Below are positions 33,739-41,915 of a DNA stretch of 64,000 bases, one piece after another. Below the pieces are notes generated by a model, which saw only the letters and a program-made list of their open reading frames with translations, did no database searches and was not told where the DNA came from. The stretch is from a bacterium (GTDB lineage: Bacteria; Vulcanimicrobiota; Vulcanimicrobiia; Vulcanimicrobiales; Vulcanimicrobiaceae): positions 86,390 to 150,389 of the forward strand of contig JAJZED010000002.1 of the NCBI GenBank assembly GCA_021805775.1, read 5' to 3'. The position numbers were made by a program, and so were the translations under genes. Numbering within the stretch: the stretch's first letter is position 1; every line of letters begins with the position of its first letter.

Positions 33739-34496
33739 GGTCGCAGCATTATGCCTCGCTCGCGCAGTTCTTGCTTCAGGCGCGGAATGGAGATCGTTCG
33801 GTCGTGAAAGACCGAGGCCCCCAATGCCGCGTCGGCGGCGTCGGCTTCAAAGAGCGCCGCAAAATCTTCAATGCGTCCGGCGCCCCCCGAGGCGATAACC
33901 GGGATCGAGACCGCGGCACGGATCGCCGCAGTCAGTTCGATATCGAACCCCGAGCGCGTCCCATCGCGATCCATGCTCGTCACCAGCAACTCGCCCGCAC
34001 CGCGCGCTTGCACCTCGCAGGCCCATTCGACGGCCTCCCGGCCGCTGCGCGTGCGCCCGCCATCGAGGTACACCGCGAAGGCTCCGGAGGTATCCCGGCG
34101 CACATCGATCGCAACGACGAGCGATTGGCTGCCGAAGCTCCCCGCGATGGCATCGAGCAGCGCCGGCGAGCGAACGGCGGCGGAGTTGAGCGAGACTTTA
34201 TCGCAACCGGCGCGCAAGAGCAGGCGCGCGCTCTCGAGGCTCTCGATCCCTCCGCCGACGGCGAACGGGATGCGCAGTTCGGCGCCGATGCTTTGGAGCA
34301 TTTCGAGCGAAGCGGTTCGCCCTTCTGCCGTCGCGGTAATATCGAGGAAGACGAGTTCGTCGGCTCCCTCTCGTTCGTAGCGACGGGCGAGTTCCACCGG
34401 ATCGCCCGCGTCGCGAAGCCCTTCGAAGTGCACGCCCTTCACCACCCGTCCATCGCGAATATCGAGGCAAGGAATGATGCGCGGCAGCACGCTCAT
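33720..34496 (-). CDS. hisF: Imidazole glycerol phosphate synthase cyclase subunit HisF
   Basis: Cyclase half of the HisFH synthase, 258 residues, (beta/alpha)8 barrel. It has RIIPCLDIRDGRVVKGVHFE with the catalytic aspartate, ELVFLDITATAEGR, and the second catalytic aspartate in LLVTSMDRDGT. IPVIASGGAGRIEDF forms a phosphate-binding loop. Its ATG overlaps the panE stop as ATGA. The HisH partner is outside the window. Confidence 0.97.
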   Translation of the reverse strand: MSVLPRIIPCLDIRDGRVVKGVHFEGLRDAGDPVELARRYEREGADELVFLDITATAEGRTASLEMLQSIGAELRIPFAVGGGIESLESARLLLRAGCDKVSLNSAAVRSPALLDAIAGSFGSQSLVVAIDVRRDTSGAFAVYLDGGRTRSGREAVEWACEVQARGAGELLVTSMDRDGTRSGFDIELTAAIRAAVSIPVIASGGAGRIEDFAALFEADAADAALGASVFHDRTISIPRLKQELRERGIMLRPWQPTD

Positions 34497-35449
34497 CGTA
34501 CGTAACTCGCCTGAAGGCCGCGCAGTAGCGCGAGCAAGGTTGCGACCGTCGGCGTCGCAACCTCGACGCGCGCTCCTAATTCGACGGCCGCTCCGAGGAT
34601 CGGTTCGATCTCCAGCGCCCGTTCGGCCAAGAGATCTTGGAGCATCGAGGTGCGAACGTCGCTAAGACGCGCGGCGTACTCCATGCGTCGTTCGATATCG
34701 ATCTCGCCGACGACGCCGAGAGCGCGACCGACTGCGAGCGTTTCGCCGATCGCACGCGCTACGAGTTCCCGTGTCGGTGCGAACGCAAGCATCGGTGCAA
34801 TCGAGAGGCGCGTCAACGCGCTCACAGCATTGAGCCCGACATTGTTCGCCAGCTTCGCCCAGAGTACGCCGCGAATATCCGTGCTTCGCTCCGGCGCTAA
34901 ACCGGCGCGCTCCATCGCGTCCAGCAACGGATGCAGGTATTTTTCCGCACTTCCACCCGGCGCGATCGGGGCGAGGACGTAACGCGTACCACCGCTCTGC
35001 ACGATCGAACCGGGTCGATCGATGTGTCCGGAGAGATGCACCACTCCACCGATCGTCCGGCGATCTTCAAAGAGCGACCCGATCGCCGACCCGGGATCGA
35101 CGCTTTCGAGCGGTGGCTTCCGCGCAAACCAAAAAGGCACGCCGTTCTGCAACGTCACCACGCATGCGCCGCCCTGCGAGAGTCGCTGAAGCGCGCCACG
35201 GAGCGCCGACATTTGATGGGCTTTCACACAAAGAAGCGCAAGATCGAAATCTGCGAGTTCGTCGAGCTCCGCAATAAGACGTAACCGAACGGTATACTCG
35301 CCAAGGTCGCCGCGAACGTGAAGTCCGGAACGAGCGATCGCTTCGGCGTGAGCGCCGCGCGCGAGAACCGCGAGGTCGACGCCGGTGCGGGCAAGGGCCG
35401 AGGCGAGGAAGCCCCCGATACCACCGGCCCCGATAACGACTACGCGCAT
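34493..35449 (-). CDS. panE: 2-dehydropantoate 2-reductase
   Basis: Reduces ketopantoate to pantoate for coenzyme A synthesis. The protein is 318 residues. The nucleotide motif GAGGIGGFLASALA, the LLCVKAHQ segment, and the catalytic lysine in VLWAKLANNVGLNAVSALT are family marks. It begins 13 nt after tRNA-Cys on the same strand, so it is probably transcribed with the tRNA pair. It heads the panE-hisF-hisIE-recG coupled series. A PanE-like ketoreductase of another pathway is the main alternative. Confidence 0.9.
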   Translation of the reverse strand: MRVVVIGAGGIGGFLASALARTGVDLAVLARGAHAEAIARSGLHVRGDLGEYTVRLRLIAELDELADFDLALLCVKAHQMSALRGALQRLSQGGACVVTLQNGVPFWFARKPPLESVDPGSAIGSLFEDRRTIGGVVHLSGHIDRPGSIVQSGGTRYVLAPIAPGGSAEKYLHPLLDAMERAGLAPERSTDIRGVLWAKLANNVGLNAVSALTRLSIAPMLAFAPTRELVARAIGETLAVGRALGVVGEIDIERRMEYAARLSDVRTSMLQDLLAERALEIEPILGAAVELGARVEVATPTVATLLALLRGLQASYVR

Positions 35450-35462
35450 CGAGAGCGAGCTT

Positions 35463-35537
35463 TGGAGGCGACGGGCAGATTCGAACTGCCGAGTGGGGCT
35501 TTTGCAGAGCCCTGCCTTACCACTTGGCTACGTCGCC
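35463..35537 (-). tRNA. tRNA-Cys (GCA)
   Basis: Full cloverleaf: acceptor GGCGACG/CGTCGCC, anticodon stem GGGCT/AGCCC with loop CTGCAAA (anticodon GCA), T-arm GGCAG-TTCGAAT-CTGCC, and encoded CCA. Four nt after tRNA-Gly. Confidence 0.96.
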
Positions 35538-35541
35538 GGAT

Positions 35542-35615
35542 TGGAGCGGGTAGTGGGAATCGAACCCACGCATCAACCTTGGGAAGGTCGCAGGCTACCA
35601 TTACATCATACCCGC
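35542..35615 (-). tRNA. tRNA-Gly (CCC)
   Basis: Acceptor GCGGGTA/TACCCGC, anticodon loop TTCCCAA giving CCC, T-arm GTGGG-TTCGATT-CCCAC, and encoded CCA. It is first of the tRNA-Gly, tRNA-Cys, panE series. Confidence 0.95.
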
Positions 35616-35721
35616 ACGTACACGGCGCGCGATGTTCTGTGCTGCCTCCCACTCGTCCTATCAACGCGGGCTCGAAGAGAATGGTTGCCGCGCTATCGAG
35701 GAGGGTCCCCTTCGTTCCAGA

Positions 35722-36513
35722 ATGGGCCACTACGTGGACTGGATCTATGCTTTTCCGACCTGGAGCTTTGCCATCGCGGCGATCTCCGCCGCATGCTTCC
35801 TCGCCGCGCTTGGACTCTCGATCTTTCAACGGCGCGCTTCGTGGGGCAACATCACTCACAACGACGTCGCCGGGCCGATCGTCGCGACGATCGGGACGAT
35901 TCTCGCCGTCATCCTTTCGTTCATGGTCGTCACGGTTTGGCAAGAGTTCGACCAAGCCGCCGCAACGGTGCAGGGCGAAGCCGCAGCGCTCGGAGACCTC
36001 TATCATCTTTGCGAAACGCTTCCGAAGAGTTTTTCGACGCCGCTAAGGGCGGATATCGTGCTCTACGTGCGAGCGGTCGTCAACCGCGAATGGCCGGCTA
36101 TGCAGCACGGATCGTTTAGCCGATTGGCTCGCAACCGGGCGCACGCAATTATGGAACGCGTCGCGAGTTTTCATCCGGCCGATACGCGTCAGGCCGCTCT
36201 ACTCGCCTCGATGCTCGATCTGACGAATCGATTCATCGACCGGCGACGGACGCGGCTCTTCGACAATCAAGAGAGCATCCCACTCGTCCTCTGGGGGATG
36301 ATGCTCTTCATTTCATGCGTGGCCGTCGGCGGCACCTATCTTTTTCGCGTTCAAAATAAGCCCGCACATTATCTTATGACGATGCTCCTAGCGGCGACCA
36401 TCGTCGCGACGATGGTCGTCATCGCCGAACTCGATCTTCCTTTCCGCGGCGACGTTCATATCACCCCGGCGGCGTTCGTTCGCACGCGTTTAGTTGCGAA
36501 CTCGCAGCTATAA
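35722..36513 (+). CDS. DUF4239 membrane protein
   Basis: Membrane protein of 263 residues, matching the DUF4239 family as I know it. Two N-terminal membrane helices flank THNDVAGPIVATIGTILAVI, the hallmark region. A soluble helical segment (QEFDQAAATVQGEAAALGDL) is followed by two C-terminal membrane helices. Function is not established; a relation to bestrophin-like channels has been suggested for the fold. The ATG at 35722 is chosen because it precedes the first helix. Confidence 0.78.
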   Translation: MGHYVDWIYAFPTWSFAIAAISAACFLAALGLSIFQRRASWGNITHNDVAGPIVATIGTILAVILSFMVVTVWQEFDQAAATVQGEAAALGDLYHLCETLPKSFSTPLRADIVLYVRAVVNREWPAMQHGSFSRLARNRAHAIMERVASFHPADTRQAALLASMLDLTNRFIDRRRTRLFDNQESIPLVLWGMMLFISCVAVGGTYLFRVQNKPAHYLMTMLLAATIVATMVVIAELDLPFRGDVHITPAAFVRTRLVANSQL

Positions 36514-36549
36514 TTCGTAACCGTAGAGAGCCCTTTCGGCGACGGCCCT

Positions 36550-37263
36550 CTAAATAACGTTGATCGCTCGTGAAACGACGAGCGCGATCGTGACGAACGA
36601 GATCGAAGCCTCGACGAGCATCAACATTTTCGCCGCCCGCGTGATCGGCATGGTGTCGGTCGGGCTAAACGCAAGCGCGTTCGTGAACGCAACGTAGAGA
36701 TAATCGAGAAAGAGCGGTTTCCACTGAGGATCGACGCACCGGACGCGCCGCGGGTCGACCATCATCTGCGGAAAGAGAAAGCTCGCCAGCAGATCGGCCG
36801 ACGCATTGCGTGCCTGGCTGCGCTGCCAGGGGCCGCCCCCGTCGACCTCCCAGAACCAAAGCGCATAGACCAGGACGTTCGTCGTCCATATTTCTGCGCC
36901 CGATAGCAGCAATCGCTGGCCGGTGATGCCGGGGGCACCCTTCGCATGGTGTGAAAACGCATCGAGCAAGAGTAACAGCACCGATAAGACGTTGAAGAAG
37001 TTCAACGAGACGATCGACACGATCGAGGCGACGCGATGGAGCCGCGTCTCGTCGTCTCGGTCCGGAGCGAAGACCGAGAGCGGCACCAATACCGCAAGCA
37101 CGACGATGGGAGCGAACCAGGCCGGGCCGAAGACCAACCGTTGCGGCAGTAAGACGTAAAGAACGAGCGCCCCGATCGCAGCGAGGGAGGCGTGCCAGCG
37201 CGGCTCCTCGATCGCCTCGGCGTGCGGACGATTGTTTGGTGGGCCGGCATTCGATCGCTCCAT
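36550..37263 (-). CDS. Integral membrane protein (DUF1345-like)
   Basis: Membrane protein of about 237 residues with five or six hydrophobic helices. TTNVLVYALWFWEVDGGGP and LDYLYVAFTNALAFSPTDTM are the conserved stretches I associate with DUF1345-related proteins; the latter looks like a re-entrant or pore segment. Function unknown. The ATG at 37263 is one choice; the frame is open to 37311. It is convergent with the DUF4239 gene, 36 nt apart. Confidence 0.7.
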   Translation of the reverse strand: MERSNAGPPNNRPHAEAIEEPRWHASLAAIGALVLYVLLPQRLVFGPAWFAPIVVLAVLVPLSVFAPDRDDETRLHRVASIVSIVSLNFFNVLSVLLLLLDAFSHHAKGAPGITGQRLLLSGAEIWTTNVLVYALWFWEVDGGGPWQRSQARNASADLLASFLFPQMMVDPRRVRCVDPQWKPLFLDYLYVAFTNALAFSPTDTMPITRAAKMLMLVEASISFVTIALVVSRAINVI

Positions 37264-37395
37264 CGATGCGGGGGATTCAAAGGCGCGCGCTAAAACCCCG
37301 CCGCACTGCAACTTCGTCGCTCGCCATGCGGGTTCGAGGAACGCGCTTGCCGACGCAAGCCCCCTTCAATACGCTTGGTTTCGAAAGGATCGAAT

Positions 37396-38070
37396 ATGGG
37401 ATCGATGATTGAGTTTACGCGCCCCGATGGTGCGAAGGCGCCCGGTTACCTTGCCGAGCCGACGGATCCAAAGTCGGCTCCTGGAGTCGTCATGCTCGAA
37501 GAGTGGTGGGGAGTGAACGACCAGATTATCGACACCGCAGAACGCATGGCCGCCGCCGGCTTTCGCGTGCTGGTCCCCGATCTCTATCGTGGGCGCGTCG
37601 CGGCAACGGGAGACGAAGCGAACCATCTCATGCAGGGTCTCGATTTTACCGACGCGGCGATGCAAGATGCGCGCGGCGCGGCGCAGTATCTCGCGGCAAA
37701 CGGGAAGAAGGTCGGCGCTATCGGTTTTTGCATGGGCGGCGCCTTAACGCTGCTCTGCGCCATGCACGTGCCGGAGCTCTCCGCGGCGATCCCGTTTTAC
37801 GGGTTTCCGCCCGAAGAGGCAGGGGATCCCGGTACGATTAAAATTCCCCTGCAAGGGCACTGGGCTCTCAACGACGAGTTCTTCCCGATTGCGCGCGTCG
37901 ACGCGATCGAAGCGCGCCTGCGCGAGAAACACGTTCCTTACGAATTCCACCGCTACGATGCCGGACATGCGTTTTCAAATCCCGGCGGCATCGGCAATTT
38001 CAACGAAGCGGCGGCGAAGCTCGCGTGGAAGCGCAGCGTCGAGTTCTTCCACCGCACGCTCGCGGGGTAG
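37396..38070 (+). CDS. Dienelactone hydrolase family protein
   Basis: Alpha/beta hydrolase of 224 residues. The cysteine nucleophile is in GFCMGG (Cys 112), the aspartate lies in ALNDEFF, and the histidine in DAGHAFSN, giving the Cys-Asp-His triad of dienelactone hydrolases. GVVMLEEWWGVNDQI holds the conserved active-site glutamate. Members open lactone rings or cleave esters. GAAAGGA lies upstream of the ATG. No aromatic degradation genes are adjacent. Confidence 0.9.
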   Translation: MGSMIEFTRPDGAKAPGYLAEPTDPKSAPGVVMLEEWWGVNDQIIDTAERMAAAGFRVLVPDLYRGRVAATGDEANHLMQGLDFTDAAMQDARGAAQYLAANGKKVGAIGFCMGGALTLLCAMHVPELSAAIPFYGFPPEEAGDPGTIKIPLQGHWALNDEFFPIARVDAIEARLREKHVPYEFHRYDAGHAFSNPGGIGNFNEAAAKLAWKRSVEFFHRTLAG

Positions 38071-38091
38071 CGCGAGAGCGGGGCTCTCGCG
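38071..38091. terminator. Possible hairpin terminator between convergent genes
   Basis: Perfect 9-bp stem CGCGAGAGC/GCTCTCGCG with a GGG loop directly after the hydrolase stop and 13 nt before the convergent gene end. There is no T-tract, so termination is inferred only from position. Confidence 0.45.
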
Positions 38092-38104
38092 GATTCGGTC
38101 GACG

Positions 38105-38941
38105 CTAGTGTTGGTAGAGTTTCCCGGCGTCGACCGGTATCGAACGTAACGCGCCGGCCTGCAAGTGCCATTTTTTCAGTAGCCGGTCGTAGGTTCCATC
38201 GGCAACCATCGCGCGTAATGCCCCGACGATAGCCGTTCGCAAGGCGAGATTACCCTTGCGAACGGCTATGCCATAGGGTATCTGATTAAACGGACGGCCG
38301 GCGACAACGAGTTTCCCGCCTCCAACCGTACGCGCCAAATAGCTCACGATCGGGAAATCGGCAATATGAATCGCGACGCGCCCGGCGAGCAGCGCTCGCG
38401 CCCCCTGCTCGTCCCCTGCTACCGAAACGACGTGAATGCCGCCGAGACCTAACGAACGACAGCGCGTCGATTGCTCTTCGAGCGCGGTAAACTGGAAAGT
38501 ACCGGCCTCGGCACTCGCCGTAAGCCCACAAAAACCGGCAAGCGTGAAGACGTTGTGGGGGTTTCCGGCACGCACCATTATAGCGGTACCCGAGAGAAAA
38601 TAATCGACAAAATCCGCGATCTTCTCGCGAGCCGGCAGATCGAACATCGACGAGATCGTAAAATCGACTTTGCCCGCTGAAACCGACTGCAACAACGCAC
38701 CGAACGGCATGTTTACGAACCGAACCGGGCGTCCGAGGCGCTTTGCAATATCGCGTGCGATATCGGCATCGAAGCCGTGCACGCGACCGCCGGGATGTCG
38801 ATAAAACTCGAGCGGCGGATGCGAGATATCGGTGCCGACGAGAAGAGGCTGAGCGGCTGACGCATCGCCCCCGACGGCGGTTGCGAAAATCGAGAGGAGC
38901 GCAAGCGCCGCGGCAGCGCGTTTTATTGCAAAGCGAATCAT
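38105..38941 (-). CDS. Periplasmic solute-binding protein, ABC amino-acid type (second of tandem pair)
   Basis: Secreted binding protein of 278 residues with a signal peptide (KRAAAALALLSIFATAVGG). FDADIARDIAKRLGRPVRFV and DFTISSMFDLPAREKIADFV are marks of the family 3 (cluster F) solute-binding fold. The C-terminus DGTYDRLLKKWHLQAGALRS matches its upstream neighbour closely, so the pair arose by duplication. Its ATG shares one base with the neighbour's stop (TAATG). No permease or ATPase gene is nearby. Confidence 0.88.
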   Translation of the reverse strand: MIRFAIKRAAAALALLSIFATAVGGDASAAQPLLVGTDISHPPLEFYRHPGGRVHGFDADIARDIAKRLGRPVRFVNMPFGALLQSVSAGKVDFTISSMFDLPAREKIADFVDYFLSGTAIMVRAGNPHNVFTLAGFCGLTASAEAGTFQFTALEEQSTRCRSLGLGGIHVVSVAGDEQGARALLAGRVAIHIADFPIVSYLARTVGGGKLVVAGRPFNQIPYGIAVRKGNLALRTAIVGALRAMVADGTYDRLLKKWHLQAGALRSIPVDAGKLYQH

Positions 38942-39783
38942 TAGTGTTGGTACAACGTCCCGGCATCGATCGGCGTCGACCGTAACGCCCCTTGTCCGAG
39001 GCCCCATTTTGCGAGCAATCGATCGTAGGTGCCGTCGGCTATGAGCGACTGAAGCGCCGACTGGACGGTATCGATCAGCGCGACGTTCTTCTTCGCTACC
39101 GCGATTCCATAGGGGACGACGTCGAATTGTCGCCCGGCGACCGCATAGCGTTTACCGCCTGCAAGCGTACGCGCGAGGTAAGCGACGACGGGGTAATCGG
39201 TCACATGAACCACGCTTTTCCCGGAGAGGAGCATCGTGAGCGCCGCATCGTCGGTCGCCCGTTGTTGCAACCGGATCGGCGCGAGGCCGACTTCTTTGCA
39301 CTCGATCGATTGCGCCTGAAGCGCCGTTGCTTGCGACGTTGCAAATTGTACGTCGACCGGCAAACCACAGAGCGCGGCGAGCGAAAAAATATGATGGTGA
39401 TTCCCCGCCGGAACGAGCATGCCGCTCCCGGCGAGAAAATAGTCGACGAAACTCACCTGTCGTTCGCGAGCGCGCGTATCGGATATCGCCGAGATCGCAA
39501 GATCGATTTTCCCGTCGGCGACATCGCCGAGCAGCACATCGAAACTCCGATTGAGGATTTGCACCGGCCGCCCGAGCCGGGCCCCGAGCGCGCGAGCGAG
39601 ATCCATGTCGAATCCACGTGGTTTCTTATCCCCCTTGGTGAAGAATTCGAGCGGGGCGTAAGAAATATCCGAGCCGATACGAAGTGTCGCCCCGGCGGCA
39701 ACCGCAGGAGTGCGAAGCGAAAAAAACGCCGAGGCCAGTACGCAAAGGACTGCCAGGCAGCGCGTGAGCTTCAAGTCCGTCAT
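38941..39783 (-). CDS. Periplasmic solute-binding protein, ABC amino-acid type (first of tandem pair)
   Basis: Secreted binding protein of 280 residues. The signal peptide spans the first 28 residues (CLAVLCVLASAFFSL). The binding-fold stretches FDMDLARALGARLGRPVQIL and IDLAISAISDTRARERQVSF are present. The C-terminus is DGTYDRLLAKWGLGQGALRS and ends LYQH, as does the downstream paralogue. Each mature protein has one cysteine in the FCGL/LCGL segment and another in RCRS/ECKE. The ligand is unknown. Confidence 0.88.
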   Translation of the reverse strand: MTDLKLTRCLAVLCVLASAFFSLRTPAVAAGATLRIGSDISYAPLEFFTKGDKKPRGFDMDLARALGARLGRPVQILNRSFDVLLGDVADGKIDLAISAISDTRARERQVSFVDYFLAGSGMLVPAGNHHHIFSLAALCGLPVDVQFATSQATALQAQSIECKEVGLAPIRLQQRATDDAALTMLLSGKSVVHVTDYPVVAYLARTLAGGKRYAVAGRQFDVVPYGIAVAKKNVALIDTVQSALQSLIADGTYDRLLAKWGLGQGALRSTPIDAGTLYQH

Positions 39784-39852
39784 GGCCCTCGCTTTCTTGC
39801 GCGGCCCTCATCGCCCTGCGCCCGACCGGCCGATTCGGGCCCGGATCTCGAA

Positions 39853-39883
39853 CAAAAAAGCACCGAACGAATCGGCGCCTTTT
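39853..39883 (-). terminator. Terminator of tRNA-Val (GAC) transcript
   Basis: On the minus strand AGGCGCCGA pairs with TCGGTGCTT (two G-U pairs) and is followed by a run of T. It lies 16 nt after the tRNA 3' end. Confidence 0.75.
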
Positions 39884-39898
39884 AGCGTATATTCCACA

Positions 39899-39973
39899 TG
39901 GTGGGCGGTAGAAGGATTGAACTTCTGACCTCTTCCGTGTCAAGGAAGCGCTCTCCCACTGAGCTAACCGCCC
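39899..39973 (-). tRNA. tRNA-Val (GAC)
   Basis: Acceptor GGGCGGT with ACCGCCC, D-arm GCTC-AGTGGGA-GAGC, anticodon stem CTTCC/GGAAG with loop TTGACAC (GAC), T-arm AGAAG-TTCAATC-CTTCT, and encoded CCA. Confidence 0.96.
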
Positions 39974-40065
39974 GAAAGGCCCAACGCAGGATAGCAGATG
40001 CGCCGAATCCCGTCAAAGCCCCTGCGGGCGGAGCGAGTATCGCTTCTCGCGAACCTCACCGCCCG

Positions 40066-41028
40066 ATGAGTGCGTTACGCCAACGGGTCGCTGAGGCGGC
40101 CAGACGGATGTCGACGTTGCTCGTCGAGGACATTACGCTTGAGGCCGTTTTTGCCAGCCTCGCCGATCTCTTAGCGACCTTCGTTGAAGCAACGGAGGTC
40201 GTCGCGATACTCCGCGAGGGGCAGAGCTGGCTTCGTCTCTCCTGGAGCGACGGCAAGCTGCGACGATACGTTCTCGCCCGGCTCTCCCCCGCCGAGCCGT
40301 TGACGACCGTCGTCCGCGACGGCATATCCCGCGAAGCGCACGAGCCGGCCGCAATGGCGATGCCGCTGCGAATCGGCGATGAAGCCGTCGGCGGCTTCGC
40401 GGTGCGAAGCGGCGCTCTTCGCTCCTACGACGAAGCGGATGCGGCCGTCATCGAGAGCCTCGGCCCCTACGTTGCCGTCGCGCTGCGCCAACGGATGCTG
40501 CGCGAGCAGATCGATCGCGAGCGCTTCCGCGCCGACCACGATCCGCTGACGACGCTTCCGAACCGCGCGGCATTTGCCGCCGCGCTCACGCGCGCCCTCG
40601 GTCGCGTGCGGCGCAGCGGCGACCGGCTCGCGGTGCTCTTCATCGACCTCGACGGTTTCAAGGAGATTAACGACCGATTCGGACACGAGGCGGGTGACGC
40701 CGTCCTACGAAGTGCCTCTCGCCGTCTCTTACGAAGGCTCCGCGCCGGCGATAGCGTCGCGCGCCTCGGCGGCGATGAATTTGCGACGATCCTTCGCGGT
40801 ATCGGAACCGAAGAAGACGCGCGCACCATCGCCGAGGAGGTGCGTGCGGCACTCGAACGTCCGATGACCTGGCATGGGAACAGACTCCGCGTCGGGGCGA
40901 GCATCGGCTGGGCAATCGCCCCGCGCGACGGAACCGAGATCGCCGCGCTGCTGCGACGATCCGATAACCGGATGTATCGCGATAAGCGATCGCGCCGAGA
41001 GCGCCGCACGCGCGCTTCAGTGAAATAA
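40066..41028 (+). CDS. Diguanylate cyclase with N-terminal GAF-like domain
   Basis: Makes cyclic di-GMP from two GTP. It has 320 residues. Residues 1-150 look like a GAF-type sensor (LVEDITLEAVFASLADLLAT and MAMPLRIGDEAVGGFAV). The catalytic domain opens with DHDPLTTLPNRAAF and has an intact GGDEF at residues 235-239. An RxxD inhibitory site (RAGD) lies five residues before it, so product inhibition is likely. No signal or membrane helix, so cytoplasmic. The 3' end overlaps the convergent thioesterase gene by 12 nt. Confidence 0.92.
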   Translation: MSALRQRVAEAARRMSTLLVEDITLEAVFASLADLLATFVEATEVVAILREGQSWLRLSWSDGKLRRYVLARLSPAEPLTTVVRDGISREAHEPAAMAMPLRIGDEAVGGFAVRSGALRSYDEADAAVIESLGPYVAVALRQRMLREQIDRERFRADHDPLTTLPNRAAFAAALTRALGRVRRSGDRLAVLFIDLDGFKEINDRFGHEAGDAVLRSASRRLLRRLRAGDSVARLGGDEFATILRGIGTEEDARTIAEEVRAALERPMTWHGNRLRVGASIGWAIAPRDGTEIAALLRRSDNRMYRDKRSRRERRTRASVK

Positions 41029-41454
41029 AATCTGCGGACCGCTCTCGAAGGCCGCTATCGCCGTTCGCCAACTCTCGGGCACCACGATGCTCTTCTGCGC
41101 CTCGAAATCGAAGGCAACGACGGTCGTCGTTCCGTGCGCGGCACGATGGGTAAACGTCTCGCTCCAGACTTCGTAACAGAAATCCCACGACTTCGTTCCC
41201 ATCCGCGACACCTTACATCCGACCGCGATTTTTTCGCGATAGGCGAGTTGCTTTTCGTACGTAAAGGAGATATTCGCTTGAATCATGCCGTGATTCCCGT
41301 CGATCGCTTCGCCCATGACGCGCGCGAAGTACTCGGCGCGCATCATCTCCGCCCAGCGAATATAGGCGACATTGTTGACGTGATGGAGCATATCGATATC
41401 GGCAAACGGAACCGAGAACCGCGAGATTAAGGGGAATCCTTCGAGCATCCCCAT
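41017..41454 (-). CDS. Acyl-CoA thioesterase, 4HBT hotdog family
   Basis: Hotdog-fold thioesterase of 145 residues. FADIDMLHHVNNVAYIRWAE carries the catalytic aspartate and the conserved HVNN motif of the 4-hydroxybenzoyl-CoA thioesterase family. The remainder has alternating strands (ISFTYEKQLAYREKIAVGCK). It hydrolyses an acyl-CoA, probably medium or short chain. The ATG at 41454 is preferred; the frame is open to 41511. Confidence 0.85.
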   Translation of the reverse strand: MGMLEGFPLISRFSVPFADIDMLHHVNNVAYIRWAEMMRAEYFARVMGEAIDGNHGMIQANISFTYEKQLAYREKIAVGCKVSRMGTKSWDFCYEVWSETFTHRAAHGTTTVVAFDFEAQKSIVVPESWRTAIAAFESGPQILFH

Positions 41455-41572
41455 TGCTTCGACATCGCGGCGGCATTTGCCCCGAACATTTGCCGCAGAG
41501 GCGCTAGACAAACGGCATCGCGATAGGATACCATCCGAAATCGTCTAACGGTCCCCGAACGCCGGGTATCGT

Positions 41573-41647
41573 GGGCGCGTAGCTCAGTGGGAGAGCATCC
41601 GCTTCACACGCGGGGGGTCGTTGGTTCAATCCCAACCGTGCCCACCA
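41573..41647 (+). tRNA. tRNA-Val (CAC)
   Basis: Acceptor GGGCGCG/CGTGCCC, D-arm GCTC-AGTGGGA-GAGC, anticodon stem TCCGC/GCGGG with loop TTCACAC (CAC), T-arm GTTGG-TTCAATC-CCAAC, and encoded CCA. First of three tandem tRNAs. Confidence 0.95.
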
Positions 41648-41653
41648 TCCCCT

Positions 41654-41730
41654 GGCGCTGTAGCTCAGTTGGTTAGAGCGCCGCCCTGTCACGGCGGAGG
41701 TCGTGGGTTCGAGCCCCATCAGCGTCGCCA
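41654..41730 (+). tRNA. tRNA-Asp (GTC)
   Basis: Acceptor GGCGCTG/CAGCGTC, anticodon stem CCGCC/GGCGG with loop CTGTCAC (GTC), T-arm with TTCGAGC, G discriminator, and encoded CCA. Confidence 0.96.
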
Positions 41731-41736
41731 TCGTCC

Positions 41737-41770
41737 ATGCGGGTACAACGCACCGTCGCTGTACCCGCAT
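41737..41770 (+). repeat. Inverted repeat between tRNA-Asp and tRNA-Phe
   Basis: Perfect 11-bp stem ATGCGGGTACA/TGTACCCGCAT with a 12-nt loop. The inner GCGGGTA/TACCCGC equals the acceptor stem of the tRNA-Gly (CCC) at 35,542-35,615. It may be a processing hairpin or the remnant of a deleted tRNA gene. Confidence 0.7.
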
Positions 41771-41774
41771 CCAT

Positions 41775-41850
41775 GCCAAGGTAGCTCAGTCGGTAGAGCA
41801 CGCGCCTGAAAAGTGCGGTGTCGCCGGTTCGATTCCGGCCCTTGGCACCA
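41775..41850 (+). tRNA. tRNA-Phe (GAA)
   Basis: Acceptor GCCAAGG/CCTTGGC, D-arm GCTC-AGTCGGTA-GAGC, anticodon stem CGCGC/GTGCG with loop CTGAAAA (GAA), T-arm GCCGG-TTCGATT-CCGGC, and encoded CCA. Confidence 0.96.
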
Positions 41851-41859
41851 CCAACGTCG

Positions 41860-41895
41860 AAAGGGAGCCGGCATCGCTGCCGGCTCCCTTCGTTT
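41860..41895. terminator. Hairpin terminator between tRNA cluster and sedolisin gene
   Basis: Perfect stem AAGGGAGCCGGCA/TGCCGGCTCCCTT with a TCGC loop. TCGTTT follows on the plus strand. It lies 9 nt after tRNA-Phe and 20 nt beyond the convergent protease stop. Confidence 0.75.
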
Positions 41896-41915
41896 GGGTG
41901 AGCTCGAACCGTCGC

